DNA of 64,000 nt from Corbicula japonica. Taxonomy: Eukaryota; Mollusca; Bivalvia; Venerida; Cyrenidae. The stretch covers positions 3,351,001 through 3,415,000 of the forward strand of contig JAZAYU010000003.1 in assembly GCA_038501625.1 (NCBI GenBank), given 5' to 3'. The first letter of the stretch is position 1, and each line of letters begins with the position of its first letter. Made by a program: the position numbers and the translations under genes. Below the pieces are notes generated by a model. That model ran no database searches and was not told where the DNA came from. It was given only the letters and a program-made list of their open reading frames with translations. This document shows positions 39,301 through 54,300 of this stretch, piece by piece.

Positions 39301-42300
39301 CCCAAAGCTGACCGGAGTCTTCCCAATTTAAAGTACCGGACATTCCCAATCCCCAAAGCTATATTTCCAACAACAAACAGTGCCGTTTCCCAATTGACCA
39401 AAAAGTTTTTTTGCAAGAAATGTCGTTCCGCGTAAAAAACCGTACCGTTCAAAAGGGGAGTAACTCTTATCAACGCTCCGGTTAGACTCTTACTCAGTTG
39501 TTATCATTAAATAAAATAGACATGTGACGTCATTGATCCAGTCCGCGTTTTATACACGCCCTTTTTTCAGACTGGCTTACGGTAAATATTTGCAAGTTGA
39601 CTGATTCTTACGTATAAAATTGAAGCGCAATGACCAGTCTCCAGAGACTGAAAGTAGTTAACAAACTTCACAACAACGTTTAGAATGAGCGATTATTCAA
39701 AGGAAGCCGTTAAATACGAACACTGGCACTCTTTTGTAGCAAGATTTTGGGTATATATCGACCGATCCCATCCCATTGGCGACGAGTCCCGAGTCTGAGC
39801 GATTTGACCCAATGAATGTAGGTACCGGTATCGAGCAACCTCCCGTACTTTCCCCCGAAATTTTATCGGACTGAAACTAAACTTGAATCCAACCTTCCGA
39901 CGTATTTGGATACCAAACTGAGTCCCACTCAGAAGCTATCCTTGAGCTAGATGTAGCTCAAAGACACATTGCCTCAACCTGACACTGACTCCAGCCCCCA
40001 CTCCTTCCATTATAATTTCAAATGCAGATTCATTTCACATTAATTGCAACCTCAATGAAACTTTTCCTGCCAATGAAAATTATTTTTCCATAGACAGGCA
40101 GTCATTGGATTGGCTATAACTTAGTTCTGGCTTAACAGTTACATCACTTAAGGGTTTCCTGTTAAAAAACCAGAGCTTATGATGCTTGGTGAAGCTGAAT
40201 AAAATCCCTAGTGTTTATTTACATGAATAAAGAAAAAAATCCCAATTTGGCTGATTTGCGACTGATTTTTTTCCCAATTTCAAGATTTTACGACGCGAAA
40301 ATTTCCCAATTGTAGGGGAAGGGGAACCTTTCCCCTTTGGGGAAAAAAAACGCTGATAAGGTATTATAAATTTATTGAAAGCTCTATTGAAAGTGATCTC
40401 AAATTCGTTTTCAGTTAAATTTTCGTAAATGAAGAAGGCACAAGTGTCCAATACAGGGTTATGATGGCAGATGAATGAAATCATGAGTAAATAGGGAGGG
40501 GGGGGGGGGGGGTGGGGGGCGGGTGGTAATAAATGTTTGATTTGTTCTGTCAGTGATTTACAGTCGTTCAAGTCACTGGTTTACTTCCTTCCATAAATAC
40601 AACTTTATCCCATGGGCTAACAGTGTCGATCCAGATAACTGGCACATTTCTGCCATCAGATCAGGATATACACTGTTTGCTTTTATTTCTGACTAAAAAG
40701 CAAACATTGGAGATCAAAATCAGACAGCATGAATGTGCCAGCTGATCTGGATCTACAATCTTTTCCAATGAATATAAACCTAGGAATTCTAGGTTTTCAA
40801 TTTAGCACTTGTTAGTGTGTTTTCAAGTTGTTAGCAAACCTTGTAGTTGACAAATGTACATGTATTGACAATGTATTTGTTTTGTATAGAAAGTGGATGT
40901 GTTGTAAAGTTTTCTGTTTACAATTTATACTGATTACATTTCCAGAGAGGAGAATGTATCCAAGTTGTTAGAAAACATGTTAAATGATGAGGAGAAGAAT
41001 GAATCTGTGATCGTTAATGGCTTGTCAGTCATACAGACGCTTCTGGAATTTAAGAAGCAAGGGTAATATTTATAACATGACATTTTCTATAGCATACAGG
41101 AGCTCTTTTGCTGACATGTTTGTTTTCAAACCAGCAGTTGGGAGTTTGTAATGTAAACATAACTGTTGTTAGGAGCTTGTACATGGAAGGATGTTGTTCT
41201 TTGTAGATGAATCAAATATGACAGTCTTAAAATAAAGGCCACATACTGCTAAACTTCCAGTCCTGACATAGATCTAAATTCATGCAAAACTACACAGTTG
41301 TTCTTTAAAAAAGGCCTTAAAACTGGCTTTGAACTGTGCTACACAGTTTGGCTTACCGCTTTCAGACAACACACTTGTAGTTTGCCAACAGTTCAAGCTT
41401 CAGCTCTCTATCAGGCTTGAAATTAAGGATTGAGTTGATAAGTTCATATTGGAGACATGTGAGCTGTGCCAGGATAGCTTTCTGCTAATTTCTAGTTGTT
41501 AGAATTTCAAAGTCATTCAACACCCCAGTGTGTCAAAGATATCTGTAACATTCCTTTTATTTCTTATAGTAAACCTTCCATTGTTTGTTTCAGGCCGGAG
41601 GATTCTGTGGAGCAGATGACCACTGTGGATGCTGAACAAATGTTTCTTGGTGTTAACAATGTCCTCACAGCCATCTGTCCTCGTCTTAAAGACTTCCATT
41701 CTATTCTTATAAACCCACCAAAGGTAACAGACAGAAATCACACTGTTTTGCACACATTTGAACATAAAGTACCTGCTTTTGAAGACCACAATTCCTCTGA
41801 ATTGTTAAAGAAAAAAAGATGCATACCTAAAGGTTACTTGTTAACATCTTTTGTGAATTATTCAGATCAACATTTAAGGCCAGATTAATGGTTTATTACT
41901 TAAGAGAAATTGAATTCCAGTAGCTGACATTTATTGCTTATCACATAGATGTTTTTGCCAACGATATTGTATGTTTTTCCCTAGTGCTTGAAAAGAGAAA
42001 TTTACAGGACCCCTGTGAAAGCCAAGTCACTTGCTGAGATGAAGTTTGGATGTTATGAGCAAGAAACATTTTCAGTTATTTCTCTACTATAGAATTAAGT
42101 CTGAGAAAAAAGTTTTAAATAAGGGACGCAATGAAAATGTGATAGAAAAAGAATCTGTAAATTATGCTCAGTTCTTCCAGCCCTCTGACATTTCATTGAG
42201 CTGTAACTCCCCACAGATGTGTTTCTGCAAATAAAGTTCCTCAGGGCCAGATTTACTGAACTTGACACATGTTAAGGATACATCATTATTACTTTCCGTT

Positions 42301-45300
42301 TTAGGGGAATGCTCTAATGGTATGTGAAGTTTCTAAACCTATTGAGTCCTGCCCTCCCACCTAACCTTGACTGTTTGTTGTAAAATAACCCAAGGTGATT
42401 GTACCAAACAAAATAGATATGGGTGCTTTGAACCTTAGTTTGATAAAAGTATATAAGAAAACACATAATAATATGCTCAAAAAATTAAAAACACAACATC
42501 TTTAAACACAGAACAAATTTTTTGGTTAAAGAAGTAGAGTTTCTAATTTCTTTAACTATATACTACTGATTTTGATTTCAGTTAGATTTTGGCTTGCAGC
42601 CAAAACATCAAACGCTTGGCGCGGTGACTGATATTTTGTTTGAGAAGTAAAACAAAGTTTAATTGACAGAATATTGTTCATAGTTAAACACACCTTCAGG
42701 TTGCTTTACTCAAAGCCACACCTATTGTTATTTCATCGGTGCTACATGTTTCATTCAAATCTTTACAAAGCGTCATTTTCAGTTCAACTTATGCAAGCGA
42801 CGAAAAATTTGATTGACAGCAACACCTTGTTTTGGAAGTAGATCTGATTTGAGCAGCAGTTCCAACAGTTTTCGCGTGACAAAAAGTGATTGGATTCTTG
42901 TGAAGTGTTGCAGTGCAACAAATATTTACGGAGGTTGCTCGCTGGGTCAAAATCTAATAGAATTTGAAATCTGTAGTATATGAACGATACTTATGAAATA
43001 AAGAGACATCTAGAACTAAACAAATGGCACTACTGTAATTTTTCCAAGCTAAAGATAATATTATTTATGATTTAATTATTTTTGACAATGTTGGCTTAGT
43101 TACATGATAAAATTATTTGTGCTTATTTTTCTATTGGTATTCTCGTGAAGGGAAGATGTGATGGATGTTGGTATATTTCAGCAACGTTTCAGTAGCATGC
43201 CTTCCACAGTGGGAATGTTGGAACCTCCATTAGGGAATACTCGCTTACAGACGAGTAGGCTGGTAGCCTCGCTGCTTCTTACCAATACACATTCTATTAA
43301 TTTAGAATTAACAACTTTGGGGACCATAAATGTTTTAATTGTAAGTTATTTCTAGATTCTAGATTGCAAAGACCTTTTCAATGTAAGTTCTAAGTAAGCC
43401 TTTTAACAGGAATTTGTTTGCTCTAACAGTTATTTGGTACTAAGACATTTCTGTTTTGTACCCACAAAGGAATCATGTTAAGCTAGTTTGTTTGTTGTTG
43501 GTTTTTTTTTCAAACTCATAGTTTTTTTTCAAACTCAGTTTAAACTTAGTTTAATTAAATTCTGATAAAGTATTTGTTAGTAAATCTAGATCAGCCTGAC
43601 ATCCCTGCAGTCTGGTTAAGATCTGTGTTACAGTTTGGTTTATTAGATTACTCTGCATTAGATTATCTAGCTGTAATCCAGATCAGATGGAACATATCTA
43701 CAGTTTCCCAATTGATTTAATGTAAACTATGAGGGTTAAAAAACTTCAAATCCAAGGGTATGCTGGTTTGATACCAAGTGGGAACTTGGTTCTCCATACC
43801 TATTTTGACAAGTGACATTGCAGTCAAACTTAGTCTTTTCAACATAGCAATTAATTTTTGAAGTGGGAAGGTGAAGTGCAGTGTTGCGTTAACATAAGAT
43901 ATATCCAAGTTGTGAGTACATAATTAAAATAGACCAATAATTATTATCTGACACATTTGTAATCTTTTCATTTTCTCTTTTCAGGATTTATATTTTAATT
44001 ATATATGGAATAATTTCTTACATACCCATGTAACACAGTGTTTATATACAATACTCAATAATTCACCGATAGAAGTGGAAGGCAAAAAGGAAACTCCTCT
44101 TTTAAATCAAGTGAGTATAAAAACCATTCTGTTTTATAGAATTTAAACTATTGGAATGTTATGTAAAACTTGAATTAGACGACTGTTGGTAGCATTCTCA
44201 TTGTGAATGTCTACGGATGCATATTTTATTCAAGACTTGAAAAAGGTAAATCAGTTGAGCTGGGCTCATGACATTATAAAGTTTATCAGATTTTACATTT
44301 CAACGTTGTACAATTAGCACTCAGAAGCATTGTTATCAAAATAAAAATCGTGTTTAATCCTTGTCAGGGAACAAAAGTGTGTGAAGAATTAAGATTTGTA
44401 AAACCTGACAAGGAGGAGAATGTTTAACTTAATCCTGTGTTTGAAGCATAATTGTCTTCCACTTATTTACAATTCACATGATGATGCCATCTGAACCCAG
44501 ACTCCTTTTTTTTACCAAAGCACCATGTCAAAAGTTCTGCATCCAGCTGGTGAAACACTGCTAATTAAATTTGAATATAAATAAATGAATATATGAATTT
44601 TAAGATTTGTGTGTATTCTCTTTTCAGTTATTCACAGAATGCAAATTAGTACAAAGAATTATGGATGAATGGGAAACAAATGAGCAAGAACAGTAAGTTG
44701 AATCACCTACACAACAGATTGTTACTGCTGCCATATTAGTCTTGGGATTTGTTTATAATTTTCCCATTAAAGGGAGATGTGCAGGGTCGAGCAGGTGTAC
44801 TCGGTAAAATCGTAAACAAATCGATCTATGTAACACTTACATGTACTTTTCACTAAACTCTACATTTCAAACCCTCCAGGAGGAAGTTTTGGGTTAATTT
44901 TACCATTTTAACGGATCTGAAAACAATCCGCTGAAGAAATCCCTATTCAAAAATACATTCTATATTTAGCGATCATGGGAATGTCACATGGTCATTCAAC
45001 AATTAAACAACAGCCATCTATTGCTGAACCAAGATTTACTGTTCTGGCCCATCTAATATGCGTTTTCTTCCTATTTGTGGTGGCCCAGGCATTTTGAAAC
45101 AAATGGCCACATCGATACTTGGCAAGGTACACCGAATGCGTATTTTGGTTGAAGTGATCACATGACAATCCCAAAAACCACCGCAGCTTTACGCGGGAAA
45201 TACAAAAATAGCTTACCTATGCACGTCACATAGGATAGGAAACACCATTTATATATCTTTTTTATAAAATATTGGTTTGAAATATTTCGGGTGTAAATCA

Positions 45301-48300
45301 ATTTTTGAGCTTCAGATAATGATATTCAACTGATTAATAACCCTTTTTGCAAATCTTTTCCATTCATCAATCCTGCACATCTCCCTTAAACTGTTTATTG
45401 TTTTTTTTTTGTATTAAAAAAAAGCTGGTCCAACATGCCCAATTTCAAAAAGGAAGGAAAATGGGAGATGGTTTGCAGTTTCTTTATTCAAATTGACCTG
45501 CGAAGGGAAATACAGTGTGATAAATCATATGTCATCTGTCAATCAAAATATTTCCCACTGCATAAAAATTTAAAATGTATATTATTTACAACACTTCTTC
45601 GGTTGAAAAACTGTTCAAAAGCAAGCTTTGACAGCCAATGGTGTAACATTGCATTGTGATTCTCTCTGCTTTCTAAAAAGACATTGTAACTTCAATAGTA
45701 TGACTGTTGTTGTTTTTTCAGGAGTAAAGAAGGAGGAAAACGTAAAGGTTTTATGGGTCATTTAACACGGCTAGCCAACGAAGTGGTCCATTCTCAGGAA
45801 AAGGGAGAAAATACCGAAGCTATAAAAGCTTTAATCAAGGGTAAAATCTCGTTGTTCTCTCAAGTTAGTCATTGTTTTCATTCAAGCAGAGATGTGAAGA
45901 TTGTTTAATTTATAGTGTTTATAATAGAAAATAATTGTTAAATGTATGAATAAGACAGTTGCTGTGATGTTTTAGTTAAATAAAAGAATTCATATGTCTC
46001 TGTGTGAACTTTGTATTTACACACTAGGGTAACTTGCCCCTGAATTGAATTTGTCAGTGGAACTTGTATATAGTATAAATTTGAGGCACTACACATCAAA
46101 TTATTTTGCAACATTCAGCCATCATCCCTTTGACAAAATCTGTGTTTTTTTATTATCTGTCTCTCACAAAAAATCTAAGCACTCAAAGTATTCCCCCCAT
46201 ATCAATTCACCCTAGTGTGAAACACTCAAAATTTGATAATTTTGTTTAATTCAACAAGGACCAGCACTGCACATAGTTCTGTGTTGATTTAAATAAAGGC
46301 TCTCTCAGTTGACATGCCAAATAACAGAAAATCATAATTGCTTAACTATGACAGTGGAAAATAACACTAACAAAAAGCAAAAACAAGAAAGAACTGTCTA
46401 AGTATTTGGTAAAGATTCGGCTGCTGTACAGAAGATTGGAATACATACAAAATGAACTCACATTGCATAAAATATAAATTATTGATTGTTTGTTCATGAA
46501 GACCCAATATTGCTAACATTCACAGTGTTAATAAGTATATATTTATTTCAGAACTCCCAGAAGAGCTAAAAGAACGATGGGAGACATTTTTAGGGGGTTC
46601 ATTAACAGATACAAATAAACGAAACACAGTAGAACTGGTAGGTTTATTTACAAATATCTCTGTTTGACTTTCGTGTACTGAACAGAAAGTTAATAATATT
46701 AAGCAGTACAATAAACCTAGCCCCCAGATTCCTCTTTAAACTCCTACCTGTTAGTTCTGGTTTTCATGTCTGATCCAGAATATTCAAGTTTATAATAAAA
46801 ACAACTGAAATGATGACATTCTCTGGTTAGTTGTGTAAAATAATTGTTTGATTGCATGCTGTATGAAAGTATTTTATCATATTCTTGTGCTTTGTATTTT
46901 CATATAATTTTGTAATATGTGTCCAGAACAAGATCTTTATACACTAACAAATCTTTTAATGACTACATGTAAGCACTTGCCAATATAAGTTATTAAAAGA
47001 TGAGGACTTGGGTTGTTAAACACACTCAATGAATATGCTTTGAATCCTAATCAAATGATTGTATAAGTGATCAGTTTAGATCCAGATCTGACTGCATAAC
47101 TGTGCAGGCTAATCTGGATCTATACTGGTTGCACATGGGATATTTGCAGAATCCATGGATGATACGGTTTATAGAATTTTTTCTCAAAAATAAGAAGAAG
47201 ACTAGATGTAAGTGTGAATGACTGTTATTTGCTTTCTAAATAATTTTGCAATACATTTCAGGTTCAGGGTCATGGTTTAGCGTCAAGCAGTGAGGATGAT
47301 GATGCTGACTTCGGTAACATTCCTTTCCCCCAGGACACAGCTATGCAACAGGTACTGCTGTTTCTGCTCTCGGCAAGCTTTGCTTACAGCTCTCTCACAT
47401 ACTGCCGATACTGAAAGCCGTACACAAAAATGATGCTGTAATCAAAAGATTTCTGTAGAACATGAAATCTGCTCTCGGCAAGCTTTGCTTACAGCTCTCT
47501 CACATACTGCCGATACTGAAAGCCATACACAAAAATGATGCTATAATCAAAGGATATCTGTAGAACATGAAACATAACCAAAAGATTGGGAATAAAATAA
47601 TCAGTTTTTCAAAAATAATGTCCATTTTAAAATGTAATCTGTAACTTTCCATTGGCAGTTACCAACAAATCCATTGGCAGTTACCAACAAATTACTCTTG
47701 TTCACATAAAGAAATAAATCTTAGTTACATTTTGTTCCATTCAGGTTGAGCAAGCATTAATTCTCGTAAATTACACAAACTGAGCCATACCAGACATTGC
47801 CTATATGATTTAAGCAAGAAGGTCTCACTTTTTACTCTACCAACAGCCTGTGTAGATCCATATCAGCAGGACATCAGGATCTACACTGTTCACTAATAGA
47901 TTTATTAGGTTATTTCAGGCCATAAAGCAGTGTAGAGCCATATCTACACAAATATGCCTGCTGAACTGGACCTACACTGGTTGAACATGTGGTAAAAGAC
48001 AAATCAGTGGAGTAAATTTTGTTTTTGTCTTACTTGTAGTGAATAGTACTATATAGTTTTGGGAAGCCTTAATCAGTTGTCTACACTATCTTGATTGTAG
48101 TACCATATTGAACTTGAGACACTGGCTAGGTTTCACCCTTGGTGGAACAGGAATTTTATTCAGATTCATTGAAGTTTGCAGGCAGAATTCTGGTCATTTG
48201 TAATGTAAAGAAATTTTATGTTGTTTACATTTTGCAAGTTGAGTAGTCCACTGCCAAATTAACAAACATGAGTCCTCTAAGAAGAAGAAAAAATCTTTGA

Positions 48301-51300
48301 AAGTAGTGCTGCTTAGCTAAAAGCTCTGCTTACCATATTTCTGACATTTCAGAATTGTATACATGTTCATGAAATGAATGGTAAAAATTGGCATCATTAT
48401 TGTGTACGGTCATGTTAACTTTCTTATTCAATCACAGTTCAGATTCTTATGATTTTATTTTCTCTCAGATATTTTAGTTGTAAGATTAATTGAGAAAAGA
48501 AAGTCTCTGCATCAAGTTTTGGGTCCAGGTCTATCCCTAATGGGGTATGTGGTGGTTGCCATCCACGATTGGTGTCCACTTTCAACCTTGGATAATACTT
48601 AGAAATATAAAAGCTACTTGTCATTGGTCCAATGGGCAAAGCTTATGTCATATTGTGTTAGAATGTTTGGAAACCAAATTTGTGGTAATTGAGGTAAATA
48701 AATCAGGGACAGTCCTGACATTTTACATTATGCACTGACTGATGTTAATATGTTAAAGGCAGCTGCATTGTGACTAAGAGCTGAACATTAAACAAAGCAG
48801 TATTAGTAATTTTCAGTATCAGAGACTTCATTTTCTACAATAATTGATTGTTTTCGCAAAAGCTCTGTTTGAAACTTTATGAAGTGGTGAATAAGTACTT
48901 GTTTTTCAGATTAAATCTTAATGTTGTGAAAATTAGTTACTGATGCATATGTTCCATCAAAAGGCACAGAAATGAACTTACCATTCACCTCACTTGGTCA
49001 CAATCTATTTAATACAGCAGGAAACCATTTAGGCCATACAAAAGAAACTGTTTCCAGTTGCCCAACCACTTCATCTAAATTGTTTGAATTCTTTTTGTAC
49101 CCATAGGGCGAATAATTATATATTTTTTACTCTGTAAAAACGTTAAATATGAATAGGATTTCCCAGCCTACCTACCTTACCCAAATACTCTGGTGCAACT
49201 GCAAACAATTTTTATAAGGTTGGCACTAGTTATAACTACATCTGTATATGAAGACCATTTTAGCTCAGTTACTAAAATCGGTTTAATACTGTAAACAAGT
49301 TAACCCTTTTGATGTTTAGAGGTTGGAATGTAAAAAATAGATTTTTAGTTAATTTATTATTCTTTACTTCAGTTAACTTTTAGTAGAGATAAAATTTTAT
49401 TAATCCCAACAATTAAATACAGTCTTTGTACAAATTGAGCTGAAATGTGGAATGGCTTGAACATAAATTCTTGATAACATTACTTTTTATACTGTTTCTG
49501 GTTAAATATTTGTTTAACTAACCTTGCCAAATATTCTTTGGGATAAGGATGATAACAAAACTGTAAAAATAAAAGCTGTTTACCTTGAGAATGAAAGTGT
49601 TGTTAATTTAAAAAATGATTTAACAAGTGTAAATGTATTTTTAGACAAGATATGCCCATCTACATGGTCCCATTTGGGAGATTGATTGATACCAAGAATA
49701 TTTGGCAAGATATTCCCAACTAAATGGTCACAGCTGGGAGACTTATTGACACACTCAACTTGCTTTACATTTATTTATTTATGCTTTATTGTTTTTTGTT
49801 TATTCTTAACCCATTTTAAATTGTTAAAACATACCACATATATTACAGTGAATCTCCTTTTTGTAATGTCAGATGCATGTGTCCCAAACTTGTTAACCCT
49901 GTTACCCTGCTTGTTTTGTTCTTCCTAGTTACTTCAATTACCCTCAGATTTGTGACTTGCAAACCAGTAATGTTGACCTTTTACTCTATATATATGCCTT
50001 TTAAAAGGAGTGCAACCAGTGTAGATATAGATCAGCTGGCACATCCATGCTGCCTGATCCGGATCTACACTGGTTGCATCTTGGTAAGAAATAACCTGAT
50101 GAATCTAAAGATGATCTAATTTCTAAAATGTTCATGTGTCGCCCTTTTGAAGAGCTGTGAATCTTTGCAGTGCAGTGCCCAAAATCATAAAACTAGAAGA
50201 CCAGTCTCAAATCTCAAGAACCTGATTGGCTGAAATTGCAACAATCCAGTTTTTGTTTTGCCCTTTCGAAGAAACAGCGATACATAGGGATCGTTTTGTC
50301 CGTCTGTCCGTCCGTCACGAAAACACTACGTTGGCTATAACTTTGCCATTTATAAATATTTCTTTATAAAACTTTCAAATTATATTGCTTATGACAAAAT
50401 GCTCGTGATGATGCCAAATTCTTTAGGTCAAGGTCATATTTGATGTAGTTATGCCCCTTTTTGTACTTAGATTTTGACATGAAAACTTAACGTTGTCTAT
50501 AACTTTGCCATCTCTCAATATTTCTTCATGAAACTTTCAAATTATATTGCTTATGACAACAGGCTCATGGTGATGCCAAATTCTTTAGGTCAAGGTCACA
50601 TTTGATGGAGGTAGACCCCTTTTTGAACTTGGATTTTAACACAAAACTTAATGTTGGCAATAACTTTGCCATTTCTCAATATCTCTTAATGAAACTTTCA
50701 AATTATATTGCTTATGACAACACATTCATAATGCTGAATTCTTTAGGTCACAGTCGCATTTGATGGAGTTATGCCCCTTTTTGTACTTGGATTTTCGAAA
50801 ACCAAATGTTGGCAATAACTGTGATTTCTCAATATTTCTTTATGAAACTTTCTAATTATATTGCTCAAGACAACACTCTCTTGATGATGACAAGTTGTTT
50901 TGGTTAAGATGGAGTTATGCCCCTTTGTGTACTTTCATTTGTATTCGGTCATTGTACCCGAGGGCGACACAATTGTTCAACTGAACATCCATCTAGTTAA
51001 ATAAATGTTTATGGAAAACTGAAGACATGTGATAGTTCCATAGTAACTGCCATCGGGGTTCAAAATGCAGGGTAGTTGAAGTAATTTTCTTGAGAGCCCT
51101 TTGTCACTTCCCTTTTCTTTTTCAAGTAAAATTTAGTCATGCATGTGATAGCAAATGTCATGCTATGAGTAACATGTTCATGCAAATTAAAAGGACATCC
51201 TTGAATTGGAAAAACTTTTCATCCCCCTACTGTTCAGACCAATTCCTGTATTGTAAATGTGACTTCAAACCTGAAGTCATTTATTTCAGCATATTAAAAC

Positions 51301-54300
51301 TGAGCTACCCCAAATACTATTAAAAACACTTTTTAAACTTAACTTAAATGTAGTATTAGTAGTTGGCCTCTTTTCGGGTTGAAAAATAGTGCAAACCTAC
51401 TTGGTCTGTAAAATAGTAGTCTTAAATTAAGGGGTGATATTAAAGATCAGTGATCATTGTTGTAATAGCATGACTTTTGACTGCCTGTTGGTAGTGTGTT
51501 TGTGTGTGTTATGATTGTGTTGCGCCTATAAGCTGGTGACCATGACCTACTGCCTGGTTTATTCAGGCCTTCTCTGATTATCAGCTGCAACAGATGACCT
51601 CCAACTTCATCGACCAGTTTGGATTTAACGAAGATGAGTTTGGCGAACATGAAGAAAAAACAGAGTAAGCTTTTGTTTACACATTGAAACTGTTACTGGG
51701 TCTTACCCAAGCGTAATAGTTTAGGGAATACTTGAAAAAAGATTTTCCATATTGAATTCTCCATGGATACAAAAATTAAGTGCATAGTCTGTAGCTCCAG
51801 ATTAGTCTGCACATCAGTGCAGTGTTTCATTTAGTAAAAAAAATTAATGAATGTATTAGCAGTCTTACAGATAGTATCCAGGGAGTAATTTTACAAATTC
51901 AATGTTAATCAGTTTTAATTTCGTCTAGTGTAATTGATAGCCCATTGTAATATTTGGGGCTTTTTTACGCGTGGGATGCAACATTATTACTGATAAACAG
52001 TTGATTAGACCACTAGTTCAGATATTTCACTCTGTTATGTTTTGATGTTTTTCAAGGTTTGGAGCAGCCAGACAAAAAAGTTGTTTTTCACCTACCACAA
52101 ATGATAATAATAATCTTTTCTTCAGAGATAAAATATTTAGGGATACTTTATTACTGATCATTTCAGTTCCCCCTTCACAGATCGGATTTCCAGTATTGAT
52201 TTTGGAGGTAGTGTCAATGAAGATGTGGTAAGAGTCCAAATAAAATTAGAAATCATTTTAAAATACAGTCCCCTCAGATCTCTTCACAGACATGTACCCA
52301 AGGTTATAAAATTGAGCATGGAAACCCGTCTGAAATCTCAAGCATTTGATTGGCTGAAATGGCGACATGTCACCATTTCAGCCAATCAGATGCAAGGAGA
52401 TTTGAGACTGGTTTCCAATCTCAGTTTTATAACCTTCAGCCCTATTCTTTATCAAGTAAGATGAAATGTCCAATTGTAATCAATGCCAAAATGTGGCTTC
52501 TGGAAGTTGACCTCATTCCTTGAAGTGATGTCATAATATTGAGCAGACAACAAATCTTAGCATGCATTTAGTGGTGAACAATTTCAATTTTAGTAAAAAT
52601 TAATAACTGAAAAAAATTATAGAAATTATGTCCTTTCAAAAATTTGGTTAACAGCTAAATATGTTGAAAACAGAGTACACATTTCCCCTGAACTTTGCCT
52701 CATTGCTTCTACATCAGTTTATAACCAGTAGATTTCAGCAAGCAGCAACATTACACATATTACCATTTTCAGCGTCCAAATACATCTCGGTTTGAACAGT
52801 ATTGTAACGAGAGATTACAGCAGTTTGACAATGATAGTGATGAGGACATCTGGGAGGAGAAAGAAATCACCTTCTCACCTACTGCCGCACCACAGAAACG
52901 TTCAGAGTAAGTACACCTGCACTCTTCCAATCATACAAAATAGAGACAGGTGTTGTATTTATTGGTGATAAGAATACAGTTCACCAAGTGAGCTTTGAAA
53001 TAATTTTCAGAAGTGACATAGCCACATGTGAAAATGCATTATTCTGGAGATCATTACCAGCATATATTTGTATCTTAAACTGATTAAATGTTCTGTTTGT
53101 ACTATTATAAAATTGTGATTAAGACTTAAATTTGCATGTTCATGTTGCCATGGATATAGAGGAAACAAAAGCTTAATGAATACTGATTTCATTAAATTGA
53201 TAGGAGAATGCATTAGTATATATATAGAAATAAGTTTTGTATATGTGATATAACATCAACATTAAAAAAACAACATTGTCCAACTTGGCTGGAATTTGCT
53301 GGAAGACCATTGTAAGCCATTGCAAGTAATTTACCTGGAAAAAGCATTAACGGTTATGATATTGCAACTTGCAGACGTCTTGCTGTGACTCGAAGCAGTC
53401 AGGATGACAGTGATAGTACAGATAGTGAGGAAGAACTTGACTCTCCTAAACGCATCACACAGCAACCTGGACCTGCTGAAAAAATGGATGTCGACTCAAA
53501 TGAAGGTTTTCTTATCTTTTAAAATATTTGAACATATACCATACAAAAATTTCAGTGAGTTTTAGTTTGATTTGTTGCTTTATGATGTATACAAAACTAT
53601 AATGAATTATTTGATAGTTTGCAATATTTTGCAGACATTCTAGAGTTGTTGTCCAGATGGCAAAAATTCCAAATAAAGAATGGCTATTTAACATCTTCAT
53701 TGCTTACAGCATGGGCAGCAAACTTTGAGCAACAAACAACACCTACAGAAGTTGGTCCAGTGGCCATGGATACATCCCCATGGGACAGTAGTTCTACAGT
53801 GAAGTCAGAACCAGCCCAAGCCTGGGCCGACTTTAATAAAACTTCTCTTGGTAGTCAGGGTGAAAAATGGGCCGAACAACCAGAAGACAGTGAGAAGGAT
53901 GGTTGGGCTGACTTCGACAACTTTGATAATATAAAAAGGTGATTAAGCATTTCCATTTGATTCCTGTTCTCAATTTTAATTTGTAGTTGTGGTGGTGAAA
54001 TCTTTATCTATATAGGAATCCATTATGAAAAAATAACTTAGATTTTTGTTTTTATTCTATTCAACAACATGAATTTGCATCTGGAAATGATCTTTGCCTC
54101 TGCCATACCGAGTACACTATTATATTGCTCAAAACCCCTAGACGGATTTACGATTTTGTAATTTGGCATACATAATGTATTCATAATAATACTGTTATTC
54201 TGATGTTGCAATATTTATCTTTAAAGTATAAAGACATTGGCGTTAAAAAGATACAGGTGGTAAAGTTGACAGAATGTGAAGTTTGAAGTAAATTCCTTAC

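Noticed and set aside
40215..40571. Proline-rich 118-codon minus-strand frame
   Set aside because: The proline run is a poly-G tract on the other strand, and the rest lies in the CAGCG element.
41496..41888. 130-codon frame as an independent gene
   Set aside because: Only 41594-41723 is coding, as PPP6R exon 9; the rest is flanking intron read through.
44992..45174. 60-codon minus-strand frame in the 618 bp element as a transposase fragment
   Set aside because: No recognisable catalytic motif, and it is too short for an assignment.
52181..52227. Exon 17 starting at the nearer acceptor cttcacag
   Set aside because: It gives an in-frame stop after a few codons and loses the conserved [10 protein letters not shown] block.
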